Positions 27,659 through 39,609 of a stretch of 64,000 nt of DNA are shown in pieces (position 1 is the stretch's first letter; each line of letters opens with the position of its first letter). Origin of the DNA: Circinella minor (taxonomy: Eukaryota; Mucoromycota; Mucoromycetes; Mucorales; Lichtheimiaceae); assembly GCA_016758965.1 (NCBI GenBank), contig JAEPRB010000044.1, positions 124,001-188,000 on the forward strand, written 5' to 3'. The notes under the pieces were generated by a model that had not been told where the DNA came from, did not search any database, and worked only from the letters and a program-made list of their open reading frames with translations. Made by a program: the position numbers and the translations under genes.

Positions 27659-28936
27659 ATGTCTTCCACAACTGCACACGTCGAAGAACAGCTAGTACGC
27701 TTTATTCACGAATATCAAGGTAGTATATATACTATACATATATTCATATAAAAAAGCATTTACTCCGAGAAAATATATGGTCATACTTATGATAGACAAT
27801 ATAGAAATCAATGGAACTTATATAGAAACTTACGAAAAACCTCCTTCTCCTGTGGAATTTTTAAGAAACTGCGTACAGCCAAACAGACCTGCAGTGATCA
27901 AAAATGCTTTTTCTCACTGGCCCGCATATAACTTATGGACTAACGAATATTTACGCGAGAAAATGGGTGATTCAATTGTTACTGTAGCAAGTAGGTATAT
28001 ATAATAAAAATAATACTATACCATTTCTTTCTATAAATTTTATGTGTCTTATTTGATTATCTTTTTGTAATTTTATATTTATTGTCAAAAAAAAAAAGCA
28101 ACACCCAACGGTTATGCAGATGCAGTAACATATGATCCTGTCACCGATCGAGAATATTTTGCTTTACCTCATGAACAAAAAATGACTTTGGATCGTTTTC
28201 TTAAAATTATTGAAGGAAAAGAATTGACACCACATGCCCATTATATATCTTTACAAAACGACAGTTTGCATACAGAATATTCTATACTCAAGGATGATAT
28301 CGAAGAAGAAATTGATTGGTGTAGTGCAGCGTTAGGCAAAAAACCAGACGCGGTGAATTTTTGGATGGGCGATGAAAAGAGCACTACGTCTCTTCATAAG
28401 GATCCTTATGAAAATTGTTATGCTGTATTACGGGGTAAAAAAACATTTGTTTTATTGCCACCTTCTGAGTACTATTGTTTACACGAACAATTGTACCCCA
28501 GTGCCATATATACACCCAGTGATGAATCGAATGGCGCAACTTACAAATTGACCCCCTTGGATCCACCAATGAAAACACCATGGATACCAGTTGATCCGTT
28601 ACATCCAGATTTAGAACGATATCCACGGTTTCAACACGCTAAACCTATCGTTGTTACTGTTGAAAAGGGTGAAATGCTATATCTTCCAGGTAAAGGGTCC
28701 TTTTTTCTATAAATTGATTGTCCACAAGGTTGCTAACTAAAATTATTTTGTGTTGAACTATGGATTTTATTATAGCGCTGTGGTTTCATCAAGTGCTTCA
28801 ACATGGTGATGAGGGTGTCATTGCTATTAATGCATGGTATGACATGGACTATAGAAACATACTGTATCCAAGCTTTGGATTATTTCGTAATCTTTTATTA
28901 GGCGGTGATAACAATGAAGACGACGATAGTGAATAA
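27659..28936 (+). CDS. JMJD7: JmjC-domain lysyl hydroxylase, JMJD7-like
   Basis: Four exons join in phase: 27659-27719, 27805-27990, 28099-28689 and 28776-28936, giving 332 residues (human JMJD7 is 316). JMJD7 is a 2-oxoglutarate and Fe(II)-dependent oxygenase that hydroxylates a lysine in the GTPases DRG1/DRG2. The iron triad is present: His182 and Asp184 in SLHKDPYENCY, and His284 in ALWFHQVLQ. Also typical are RPAVIKNAFSHWPA near the N terminus, TPNGYADAV, VNFWMGDEKSTTSLHKDP and INAWYDMDY near the C terminus. All catalytic residues are intact. It ends in a short acidic tail. It shares a promoter with a ribosomal protein gene, which fits a role near translation. Confidence 0.93.
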
Positions 28937-29079
28937 AAACTTAATGTATTATATCAAAAATTATTTCAGGATAAACACAATGATAGATATTTTTGGCAAA
29001 GTACCAAATCACTGACATAGAATCAAAAACAAGGGACAACTTTATTTTTGTCATGTAAATTTTTATTATGTTTTTCTTT

Positions 29080-29443
29080 TCAAGAAAGTAGTGCATCTAC
29101 ACTCATGTTAGATTGTCTGGATGGTTCTGCTGTGGTTTGAAATAAACGTATGGATTGTTTGACATATTCCATAGTGGTATTAGATTTCGAGTCCTTTTTG
29201 TTGTGTATGGGTGCAACATGGACCTGCTGCCATGGTGCTCGTAATGGAATGGATGAACTGGATGGGTGTGTGAGAAGAACAGGGTGGTCGGCCATGCGAT
29301 CCTCGTTATTATTATTATTATAGTCACTATTATTTATATTATTACTATTATTAGATGGTTTACTTTGACGAGGTGCTACAGGTCGTTGTTGCTGTTGCTG
29401 TGATGATTGTTCCGCTGATGAAGATAAAGGAAATTCAGTATTC

Positions 29444-29487
<44 letters not shown>

Positions 29488-30757
29488 ATTATGGTGGTGG
29501 TGCTGATGCTGAGCTGATGCTGCTGTTGTTCCAGATGATGAAGGTTGATGCTGTTGTTCGAAAAAAACCGATGGCTCCGACTGCTGTTGCTGCTGCTCCT
29601 GCTCACGCTGTTGTTGTTGTTGTTGTTGTTGTTGTTGCTGTGATTGTGACTGTTGTGGGTGAGCTGGTTGCTGTTGTGCTTGTACAGGTCTTGATAGCAA
29701 GCAAACAATGTAAAGACTTGAAAGCGTTGAAGGGGTATATAGATCTGCGCCGAGCCCGCCACCTAAATAAAACTGAGCTGTGCATGGTTCTACTCCACCA
29801 TCATTTCGTTTCACCCACAGCGTATCTGCCACTGTTTGTGACCCATTCGCAATGGCAGTCAATGTATCTGGATGTTGACTGAAAAACTTATCAGATGTCG
29901 TACGTTCGGTAGGTGGCATTCGTTGATACGTGGGGTCAACCTTTTGTGCTACGTGCGTTACATTATCCAACAAAACACGATGTAATCGGGCCAACGTTTC
30001 ACTACTTCTTGGCGCTATAAATGAAAACAGAGGTCTGTGCGCCAGCTCTTGCGGATAATAACCCAGTAGATGTTGTACTTCATCCGATACTCGCGCACAA
30101 CAAATTTCCATAGATAAGAAAGCTGTAATAATGGGCGATGTATATGATTGCGTCAGTAAAGTGGTTACATTTGCATTGGTTGTCATAGAAAAGGATGATT
30201 GACGTATAGGTGTTGTCATGACATTTTTTTGTACGCGTTGGCCATTGTGTCTTAATTTAGGTCGTCCTCGTTTTTTATGATCAACATCGTAGCAAGTTTG
30301 CTCTTTACCAAGTGATACACATCGTTTACATGGACGGTCGGCTATTTAATTTTATTTATCATCATTGTTAAAAAATTCTCTTGGAATTTTCCAATAATAA
30401 TCAAAAAAAAAAAAAAAAAAAAAGGTAAGCCTTACTATCACAAGCAAGATGTGCTTTGCGGCAATTGACCTATTATATACCAAAGAAATAAGACAATTTT
30501 TTATCGTCAGCAAAAAAACGAATTTGAAAAGTTCAAGTAATGCTGAATGTAGAAATAAGAAAATTAATACAAACACAAGCTCTTAGAACATGAGACTTAT
30601 TAGGCGGACGAGAACTTGATGAAGAGCTATTATTTGAGGTTGTAGCTGTAGGAATAGGTACGGGTGCAGCAGAAGGAGAAGACGATGAAGATAATGGTGA
30701 TGTTGATGCTTTTGGGATATTTGTTGTACCGACAACTGCAGGTTCTTGCGACAGCAT
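29080..30757 (-). CDS. Zn2Cys6 transcription factor with PAS-like domain and poly-Gln tract
   Basis: Three exons: 30575-30757, 30436-30469 and 29080-30341, giving 492 residues. The zinc cluster is split over all three exons: Cys61, Cys64, Cys71, Cys77, Cys80 and Cys89 (C-x2-C-x6-C-x5-C-x2-C-x8-C), followed by the basic linker KKRGRPKLR. Residues about 130-210 (CARVSDEVQHLLGYYPQELAHRPL and following) look like a PAS fold, as in the AcuK/ERT1 group of gluconeogenesis regulators. A Gln/His-rich tract lies at about 255-345. It should be a nuclear DNA-binding regulator; the link to AcuK/ERT1 is an inference from domain order. The 34-bp middle exon is needed to complete the cluster. Confidence 0.85.
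29430..29660. repeat. TTG/CAA trinucleotide repeats encoding poly-Gln/His
   Basis: Imperfect and perfect TTG (CAA on the coding strand) arrays inside the Zn2Cys6 gene, the longest at about 29611-29637, encode glutamine runs. Such tracts change length easily and often act as activation regions. Confidence 0.8.
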
Positions 30758-31366
30758 TTGAGATCAAATATTGAAAGGAGTGGAAGAAAAAGAAAGAAAG
30801 GGAAAAATATCCCTGTTCTTGAGGACAAAGTTGTCCTGTGTTCCTTATTTTCGGGGAATTTTATCGCAACATTTGACATGTTTTTCTGTCTTGGCCATCT
30901 CACCGCGGCTTTTGAACAAATAAGTTCTATGATTGTTATGCCGGGTATTTTTTATCATAAAAAATCTCCGTGTTTTTTAAGCGGTAAAAATTGCAAGACG
31001 GTGGTGCTGTTGTCGACCCTACAAAAAAAAATTGTTTCACTACGTTGTATTTTTTAACTCGTTTATCGTTTCTCATTATTATTTCACACATCCAAACACA
31101 CACAAAGAGAGAGGAAAAGAAAAGTAGTATTATATTATTCCATAAAAGAAATAGATATTATTATTAAGAATATGAAAAAAGATTATAAGATATTAAGATG
31201 TCGGAATTTGATTATACAAAAATATTTTATAGAATAAAGAGTAAGAATATGAGGATGATTGTCATTGCATAATGTATGACTTATTAGATATCACAAAAAA
31301 AAAACAAAAGAAAAAGTATATGAAGATGTTTGTTATATAGGAACTATATTGATATACTACTCCATT
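30758..31366. other. Promoter region of the Zn2Cys6 gene and 3' region of the RhoGAP gene
   Basis: Both flanking genes are on the minus strand. An open frame at 30746-31057 (plus) has no recognisable features. Homopurine and poly(A) runs are common. Confidence 0.45.
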
Positions 31367-34300
31367 TTACTCCCTTCGGCTTAAACGGCGCGCAGTGTCT
31401 TCACGTGGTACACGTGTGCTTCGCTTTAAAGTTGCGCCAACAGTAGCTGACCGTTGGAGACCAGGAGTAGATGTTGTGTTAATAGTATTGGATGAATTAG
31501 GATCTTGGAATAACCAATCTTGAGATGGTGGTGGAATAGTAGCGCTATTAATAGTAGTGATAGGTGGAACAGGTCGGTCTCCATGTTGTTGGGTATTATC
31601 ACATATAGTAGTGATTTCACTTGAAAGTTGGGTATCGACTTTGAGCCCGCGACCTTTCGAACCAGGTTTGAGCTTTGGCTGTTGGTCCATCTCAGCACTA
31701 CAATTTCCCTCGTTGTCAGCTGCCAAATCATCGTCCTTCTCATGCTGCTCTTGTCGCTGTTCTAATGGATTGTGATGTTCTTCTTGAGGTGATATGTCGT
31801 CTTCCCCTACACCGTACTCAGGGTCTGATGCTTCTGTATTTGTAGGTGACGAATTTGTATGAGCATACATAGAACTGGAAGGTGATGATGGTAAATCAAA
31901 GTCATACTGTTCTTCATGGAAGCCGTATTCAATAACACCTGTAATGGCCGATGCACCACGAAGATCTTTATCTGCAAAGAGTGTTTCACAGTTCACAATC
32001 AAATCTTCCAAAACACAGTCGCTATACCATTCTCCAGGCGATCGTTGTGCTTGATTATGATCTTGAAAAATAGCCGGTGTAAACATCAATGACAAATTTT
32101 TAATAGTCATCTTGTTTTTCTCGACAAAAGATTCCAATCTAATAACAATAATATATTCATACCAATAATAATTAGACTACAAGAATCAATCCAGCTTGCA
32201 CATACTTGCATATAGGTGTACCTCCTATCTCCTCCTTTTTTAACTCTTTCCCCTATATTACACTTACTTTGTTAGATGCTCGATCAATATCTTTAAAGTA
32301 TCATAATTTGCCGGTGGTAGTTTTAAAATACGCGTTAACAGGTTCATCAATCGTAACTCTTTGTCCGGAATTTCTATTCATTAAAGCAAAAATGGAAAAA
32401 AAAATAGTTTATGGGTTATTAACTGAGCTATGCGTATAAAATAATAGCAACGCCCACAAAAACAGAAAATAAGATTATTTACGAGAGTAAGTCACACGAT
32501 CACCAACCTTGAATGGAAATAGTGGAGATGCCAGGTCGCGCAGAAAAACTTTCAATAGTGATGCAACACTAAATATATCTTCTGGCACACCATTTTGACC
32601 AAGTACAACTGAGTCTTCATCACGTTCAAAAGCATGTTTGAGTTTATCAATATTAATTTGTTTTCCCGATATCCGATAGATTCCTTCACGTTCTAATCCA
32701 CCCTGTCTTTCGATTGCTTCAATACATTTCGTTACAAGTAGAGGGGGAGATCGTTGATGCTGTTGTGCATATTCCATAAGTGAAGTGCCAAACATTAAAA
32801 CTATATATAACATAACACGTGTTAATATTCAAAATATATAACAAAATGGTATATTTGCTGTAAGTATATCTTTTGTTATTATTACATCTGCATTCACCAA
32901 CGTGAAAATTGTTGTAATAAATAGGCTCAGGCATTGGATGTCGGCTCCGATCCAACATATCTCGGTAGAGAGCAGAGTCGCGGTCAGGATCAAAGTTTAA
33001 TGAATTTTGTGTGCTGCGAATCATTTCACTAAATCCATTAAACTTATCTGCTTCCACATTCATAATGGCTGCCATACAATTTTTCATCATTGCTGTTTTT
33101 TCCGCAAGCTGTTCTTGTGCTGTTTTAATTGCTGCTTCATTTGACATGGCTTGTCGTTTACTTAACGCATCCAATTTTCGCACCATCTTACGATACTCTT
33201 TATCTGTAGACGAAAAGTCCAAGTTATCAATAATTATTCAGATAGATCGAGTATAGATCATAACTTTATTTTTTCTGCTGATATGTATATTCGTTCTTTT
33301 TTTTTATATAATTACCTGCATCTACTACTTCAACTTTAAGCTTAGCTGTCCGTGCGCTTTGTTTTACTGGGTCGGGAAATTGATTATTATTATTATTTCC
33401 CATATGGGAAATTTTGTTAACAAAACGTTCAATTCTTCGATTAGGAACAGTAGGTGTGGATGGTGTTGGTGGGAAGTGTTCTGGTTGTTGCTGTTGTTTT
33501 GCCATAGCTGGGGTAGCATTTAAAGAATGTTTTTTATTATCGTCATCATCGGTTGTACTGTTGGAAACAGTTGGAACTGGAGGGAAAAGACCAGTTGAAC
33601 TATTGGAACGGTATGAGGGCATAGGAGACATTGGTGTACTTGGAATAGCGGCGTTGGCGATCCTTTCAATTTCCTGCCATTTTTGTGTATATGCTTCTCT
33701 TGCCTATTTTTATTTTTAAAGAGATATATTAAATTTTCGTCGATCCTTTTTTCAATAATCCCCTTTTTTTTTCTAGAAAACTTACAGCAGGTACTTCATG
33801 TAATCGAGTTTGAAGATATTGTGTATTCATATGACGCATATTTTTTCTACGTAATCGTCGTGCTCGATCATGTTGTTCCTGTATTAGAAAAAACGAGTTA
33901 TTTTATTTTTGAATTCCGTTTTTAATAAAAAAGAAAGATCGAGTAACACAAAGTTATATTGTATCAAAATACCTTGAGTTCAGCGAGGGCTTGTAGCTGA
34001 CCCTTGATGGTCTGTATATAATGTGTCCGCATTGGTCTCTGGTTAACACTCATATCGACATGTGCCTTAAGACCATGATATAATGTTGTTGATTTATTTA
34101 AATCACGAGGCGGAGTATTATGTTGTAGTGAACCGATAATTTTATCCAACGAGTTTTGATATCCTTCTTCCAATTCAACCCTATATTAATTTTATATGAG
34201 TATTCTTGGATCAAATTACTATGTGCTGTTGTTACTAGTCAACAATCTCACGTTTAATTCTTCTCTTTCACTTACCGTTGTCGTAAATACGCAATAAACC

Positions 34301-34630
34301 GACCTAAATCATCACTTGAGTCTTTCATAATAGTATCCACTGCGGCTGATTGTGAATATACCATTTGTTCCAATTGAGCGTCCACTACAGGTAGCTATAT
34401 ATATATATAAGTGCTTTTTTCGTTAATATTCTCGGTCTTCAATAAAAGAATCAGGTGAAATAAATAATACTTGTTGTGAATTCAAGTAATGAAAATAAAA
34501 CACCAAAACATTACTATTCGACTTTTAGTTTTACCTGTGACGGGTGTACCATCTTGATGGCATGAGTGGACACTGCAAAACTTTTGCGAGTGTTCTTTTT
34601 TTGTTTCTTCTCTTGGTCCAAACTTTGCAT
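31367..34630 (-). CDS. F-BAR and RhoGAP domain protein, Rgd1-like
   Basis: Nine exons: 34535-34630, 34276-34394, 33973-34180, 33786-33878, 33316-33703, 32886-33203, 32483-32800, 32268-32373 and 31367-32138, giving 805 residues. Residues about 30-360 are an F-BAR-type coiled coil (IKGQLQALAELKEQHDRARR and neighbours), interrupted by a Ser/Pro/Gln-rich insert at about 185-300. The RhoGAP domain is at about 408-600: GGLEREGIYRISG with arginine finger Arg450, then KNKMTIKNLSLMFTPAIF. The tail is Ser/Thr-rich. Yeast Rgd1 has the same F-BAR-RhoGAP order and turns off Rho3/Rho4 at growth sites, upstream of the cell-wall pathway. The membrane-curving domain should target it to the plasma membrane or endosomes. 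The key arginine is present. Confidence 0.9.
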
Positions 34631-35245
34631 GGATTAGTTAATTAACATGGAATTATCGAAAAAAATAAAATTAAAAAAAAAAAGGTTTAAGATTATTGAC
34701 ACGGTTAAAAGAAATAAAGAAGAAAGGGTGAGTATTGGTTTGGAATAATAATAGCGTAATAAAAAGTTAAAAATAAATTATAAGGGAATTCGGAATGTTT
34801 CAAAGCAATTTGAACATTTTGGCTGGTGTAACCATTTGTATACTTAATTCTTCTCAGTGTTAATAGAATTTGGGATGATCATCACGTCACACACGAAAAA
34901 AGTGGGGTTGAAAAAAAAAATAATACCGTTTTAAGTTGAATATTACAATTACAAAAGCAAATATTTAATTTAAAAAAGTTTATATGTGGTAATAATACTT
35001 TTGAATAAGGAATAATCTTGAGTGCACCATTTGGATTCAATTACATTTCTCATTCCATTGACTCAAAACTCTTTCATGATTCTGTTACGTTTTTGTGATA
35101 ATAAAAACATAAATAAAGCAACCCTTTCACCCCCACCCTCTACAATCTTTTTATATACCTTATTGTTCTTGCTAAATAAAACCCCCTATATTTGATACAT
35201 TTTTGCTATTTTTATCTTGTCAGGAACCAAATATTTGTTTGTTTT

Positions 35246-35465
35246 TTTCCTGATGATTATTCTCGCAGCTGAATTATTTTTCACTTTGGGGTACACTGTA
35301 AATTTTATGTTTGAAGCTTGATTATTTTCAATTTTGCGCTGTTTATAGTACTCATATACAAGGATTCCCACAAAGTTTGAAAATAATCAGGCACAAACAT
35401 AAAAATTACAGTGTACGCCAAAGTGTAAAAAAAAAATTAATTCGGCCGGGAATCGTCAGGAATAA
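35246..35465. mobile_element. Palindromic MITE-like element 1
   Basis: The left arm (35246-35335) and right arm (35372-35465) are imperfect reverse complements. Matching cores are CACTTTGG-GTACACTGTAA, ATGTTTG and TGATTATTTTCAA, with TCCTGA near each outer end. The loop is under 40 bp. Target duplications are not clear, so the ends are approximate. Confidence 0.55.
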
Positions 35466-35488
35466 TTTTAATACCTGAAATTTGGATC

Positions 35489-35656
35489 ACTGGGTCTATT
35501 CAAGTTCACAAGATGTTTTTTTTAAAAGTTTTTCTTTTTTAGGGAAAACGTTCACCAGGAACCTTTTGCCTAAAAAAGAAAACCCCTCTCTACTTTTTCC
35601 TTTTTCCGATAAAAAATAAAAATTTATTTGGGAACTTGAGTAGACCTATAACTGCC
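35489..35656. mobile_element. Palindromic MITE-like element 2
   Basis: GGGTCTATTCAAGTTC near 35493 pairs with AGGTCTACTCAAGTTC read on the other strand from about 35656. A second pair of inverted segments lies in the middle (TTCTTTTTTAGG cores near 35530 and 35575). It is a compact hairpin of about 165 bp without coding content. Confidence 0.45.
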
Positions 35657-36963
35657 AATATAAGCTCTTTTTTATTTATTTATTTACAAACTCGGTCTTA
35701 ATGTTTCTTGCGAACCATTATTCTCTATGTAATTTTAAATTAACTCAAAACTATCAAAAAATTCTTTGGTATAGTAATTCGACCATACTTACCGATGTTA
35801 CTAATAATGGAAATAGTACTATAGGGTGAATATATCAGATAAAGGAAGACACTCATCTAATTAGAATTTTAATAATTATTGATAAACTGTTTCGCTCGGT
35901 ATAATATAACACATGGATTGTAAAATCAAATAGTAGAATCTCGATTACAACAATATTTATTATGATATCTGGTAGCTAATAAATGATACTTTTTTTCTTT
36001 ATAACGACTTTTGATACCTTTCTCTCTCTTTCTGTATTTTCTCTTCTCTTCGAATTAAAATCTTTACTATATTATCATTACAAACAATATTAAATAGATT
36101 GTCATTATATCAAAAAATCTTTATCAGGTATCATGCACCTACATGTATTTTATCAAATGTCTGGTTATCGAAATGCCAAGAACATAAATAAAGAATAAAA
36201 TCTATAAATTATATAATAAAGTCTCATGATGATTTCAAAATATGTACCAGGTTAAAAAAATGTGAAAAGTTTACCGGGAAAAAAAGGCCGGCATAATATG
36301 TATTTTTGTTATAATTTTGTCACTAAGGTCTTCTGATTTTCTTCATATGAATGTAATAAAGTCAATAATTGGTTTTATGTATACAGCGGAATTATAGTAT
36401 TATTATTATTACGTCTAGTATATATATGTATGATTACTACGTTGTCGACAGTATAAAACCTAATGCTTTTTGGACATGTTGTGTAACTTAAGTCGTTCTG
36501 ATACTTATTTTGCATGTGCGTATTAATTTATAAGCAATGGATAAAAAAAGTAATTGGATATAATATTATTTTTATTAAAACATTAACCTAATAATTCGTG
36601 ACACGTAAGTATAGTTTATAAACATTTAAAGTTTTGATTTTTTCATCTTAGACTCATCTGAAAATCAGCATATGTTTTTATTTTGTCATGATAAATGGAT
36701 GATGGTTCATATTTTTTATTTTATTTTTTTTGCAAGAGAAATAAATAAATGTAGATAATAATACAGAATGCAAGGAATGTGGATATAATAATAAAAATAT
36801 ATGCATGATACAGTAATAGGGAGATAAGGAAGATAGCGGCTGTAAATGATGATGAAGGAGATGTATTTTGTACGACGAAATGAAGAAAAAAAATAGCGAT
36901 AATGACAGTATTTATACGAAAAGAAAAAAAAGGTTAAGAGAATATAATAAACAAAAAGGAGAG

Positions 36964-38490
36964 CTATGGATTATTAGTAACAGATAGCATAAAGGATGTT
37001 GGCGTGCATACATAACTATGCCAATCAAATGTAGAATGATGCTGGACACATTGTGCACAAAACATTTCTACACGCTGTTCATATTCATCTTCATCCAATC
37101 CCATGGCGGGTCCAAAATGGGGTTTGATTAGCTCAAAAGCTCGTAAAAGTACTGCCATTGATTGATCACTTAGTCGATCTTTTTGACCTATTGTTACAGA
37201 TTAATAAAATAAACTCTTTCAATAATAAGCCAAGTATGAAAATATAAGAAATATTTACCAAAATCAATAGTAACTCGTTTATGATCTAATGTCTGGAGTC
37301 CTTCATTATCGAGAATTTGAGGGATTTTTTCCGCTAGGTCAAAATCTTTATCAACAACGATACAAATTTTTTTCACTAAATAATTATAAAATAAATATAA
37401 TAATGAGATAGGTGATTAAATGAACATTATCATCAAGTATAACAACATACATGTTTCAGCAAATGAATCGATCAAAACAGAGCCTTCTGGTTTAAAATGA
37501 GGTTCAAGAACTTGAATAACACCTCCTGGTTTTAATACACGACGCATTTCCCGTAACAATTGCGCCCAATTTCCTACTCCAAAACGAAATCCTAAGGCGC
37601 GACCATAGATAACATCAAAACTATTCGCTGGAAACGGCAATGCTCCTTTATTAATTTCAACAGCATGAAATTGAACATTTTTTTTCGTGAGAAGTTGGGG
37701 TGATGGGGATAATTCATGTGGGGTATCAACACCAAAGTATTGACAATTTGGAAACTGTGCTGCCATATCCTGTAATAATAATAGTATAAAAAATAATAAG
37801 ATAGGTGGTACGCGCGCTAAAATTTGTAAGCTATGACCAAAGAAGACCAAAAAACAAATCATGCACAAAAATTTAGGTACCCCACACCCTTTTTTCATCA
37901 TATTATAAAAAAAATTCATAATTGTTTTTGTCATACCGTGATCCATGGCCCATTTCCACAACCGATTTCAGCTACTCGAGCACCTGCCTTTAGTTTGGGT
38001 TGTACACCTGCTGCCACGTTTCTATTGTAACCATATTTGTAATGATGTGTCAGCTTTCAAAGAAGTTCAACGTTATACCTGTATATTTATTGTTACCAGT
38101 GTTACATATAATCTGTTTTACTATGCTTACCCCCGAAATATTTTTTTTATAGTGAGATGAAGCTATATTAAGAGAAAGACAAGAACAAAAAAAAAAAGAA
38201 TATAATCTCAAAGCGCGTAAGTTAAACCGACGATCTTTTCTTGCTATCTATAATATAGGAGCTTTATTTTTTTTCCCGCTTCTTTCTCAACCTGATATTG
38301 CTTACCGAGAAAAATCGATCTTCTACGTCCCAGTCATGGGGGAGAAAAACACTGTCGGTCTGCAGCGCATAGTCGTCTGACCGTCTAATAGGTCCAGTTA
38401 ATGTTCGTCTTCTTTGTGGAGCACCAAGAGGTGCTTGTTGCCTTTGTTGTAACGAAACACTGACTGCAGGTATATTATCACCGCTAAGGC

Positions 38491-38533
<43 letters not shown>

Positions 38534-38782
38534 GATGTTGCTACTGTTGTTGCTTTCATTATTTTCTGGTAAAAAAAGTAGTTGAGGCCGAGCTGGACTA
38601 TAACTAGCAGCTCGTTCAGATAAAGAACTATAAGCAGGTCGAGAAGTGGACGACTGTGATTTTTGTCGCGTTGGGGATGGTGGTTCTACAGAGAGTTGTC
38701 GACATTTGAGGTTGGTATTAGCATGGTCGACCATTATTGAGCCTTTTGAATGATTTTTTCGTTTTGATTGTGCAGCGCCCAT
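36964..38782 (-). CDS. SAM-dependent class I methyltransferase with possible N-myristoylation signal
   Basis: Five exons: 38306-38782, 37937-38053, 37451-37769, 37259-37375 and 36964-37187, giving 417 residues. The Rossmann core begins at about residue 180: motif I ARVAEIGCGNGPW (GCGNG at 190-194), acidic residue Asp213 after strand 2 (FGVDTP), FDVIYGRALGF at motif III and MRRVLKPGGVIQVLEP. This is the pattern of UbiE/TAM-like methyltransferases. The first about 155 residues are disordered and Ser/Pro/Asn-rich. The N terminus MGAAQSKRK fits an N-myristoylation site (Gly2, Ser6) with a basic patch, suggesting membrane attachment. The substrate is unknown. The first donor (GTAAGC at 38300-38305) was chosen because it alone keeps the frame into the next exon. 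Confidence 0.87.
38492..38535. repeat. GTT/AAC trinucleotide array encoding poly-Asn
   Basis: About fourteen near-perfect AAC codons in the methyltransferase gene encode an asparagine run in its disordered N-terminal region. It is likely to vary in length between strains. Confidence 0.85.
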
Positions 38783-39609
38783 TATTGTGATGCTGTCTAT
38801 TGTAACAGAAAAATGCAGAAAAGAAAAAGAAAAAAGAGGAGGACGAAAAAAATAATTAGGACCATTTACATACTCTAAAATATGTTTGGCTTCCGATAAG
38901 TGTTATAATAATAGATACAATAGTAATAATTGTAATAATAATATGTATTGGGAAATTCCTGTTCCCCGATTTAATATATATTTAATGAAAATAGCCAACT
39001 CCAGCCAACTGGAAGGATGATCTGGTACTACCAATCTAGGTGACAAGACAATTTACACAAGCGTTTACTACTGGGTGGAAAATGGGAAAGTGTGCGGGGT
39101 TTGATGGTTTTACAAGTAAATTGGCCGAGAACCAAATAGCAGAAAAAAAATTATAATATGAAAAAGGGGACTAAAAAGATAGGTCCGCTTTTGCTTTGGT
39201 GTGTTTTGTGTGAGAGTTTTGTTGAAGGGTGTGTGGCAAAGATGGAACGATCTTGCGTGGGGCTGGTAAAATAACTCGTGTACATCTTCTATCATCTACA
39301 GGCTGGATTATGTAATAAATCTAACTTGAAAATAAAAAGGTATTAACCTTTTTTTTTTCTATTTTACAAAATATAAAATGATAATGGTACAGTAGACGAC
39401 CCAAGAAAAAAAGTACAGCTGAGACACTTTTTTCTTTTCATCTTGTATAGAATAGTATATGTATACACAAATTGGTGATAGTGCTGATAATGAATAAATA
39501 GAAAATAAAGAGTGGTTAAAAACGTGGCTCCAGTATAAAATAGCTAGGACTATGCAAGCATATATAAAAAAAAAATTGCACTGCTTCTTCTTGTCGATCC
39601 CGCCATTTA
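38783..39609. other. Intergenic region between methyltransferase and arrestin genes
   Basis: This is the promoter of the methyltransferase gene and the 3' region of the arrestin gene, both on the minus strand. Open frames here (39110-39295, 39359-39613) are Tyr/Phe-rich and low in complexity; I do not consider them genes. Confidence 0.45.

Larger units (their letters stand above)
34631..36963. other. Intergenic region with two hairpin MITE-like sequences
   Basis: This contains the RhoGAP promoter, two adjacent palindromic elements (35246-35465 and 35489-35656) and about 1.2 kb of AT-rich sequence with no gene-like open frame. The last part is the presumed 3' UTR of the methyltransferase gene. 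Confidence 0.5.

Noticed and set aside
29355..29882. 175-codon plus-strand frame rich in Val and Ala
   Set aside because: It is the antisense reading of the CAA/CAG repeats in the Zn2Cys6 gene.
38492..38535. Poly-Asn run as evidence of a frameshift or misassembly
   Set aside because: The frame is maintained on both sides and similar Asn/Gln arrays occur in several other genes of the window.
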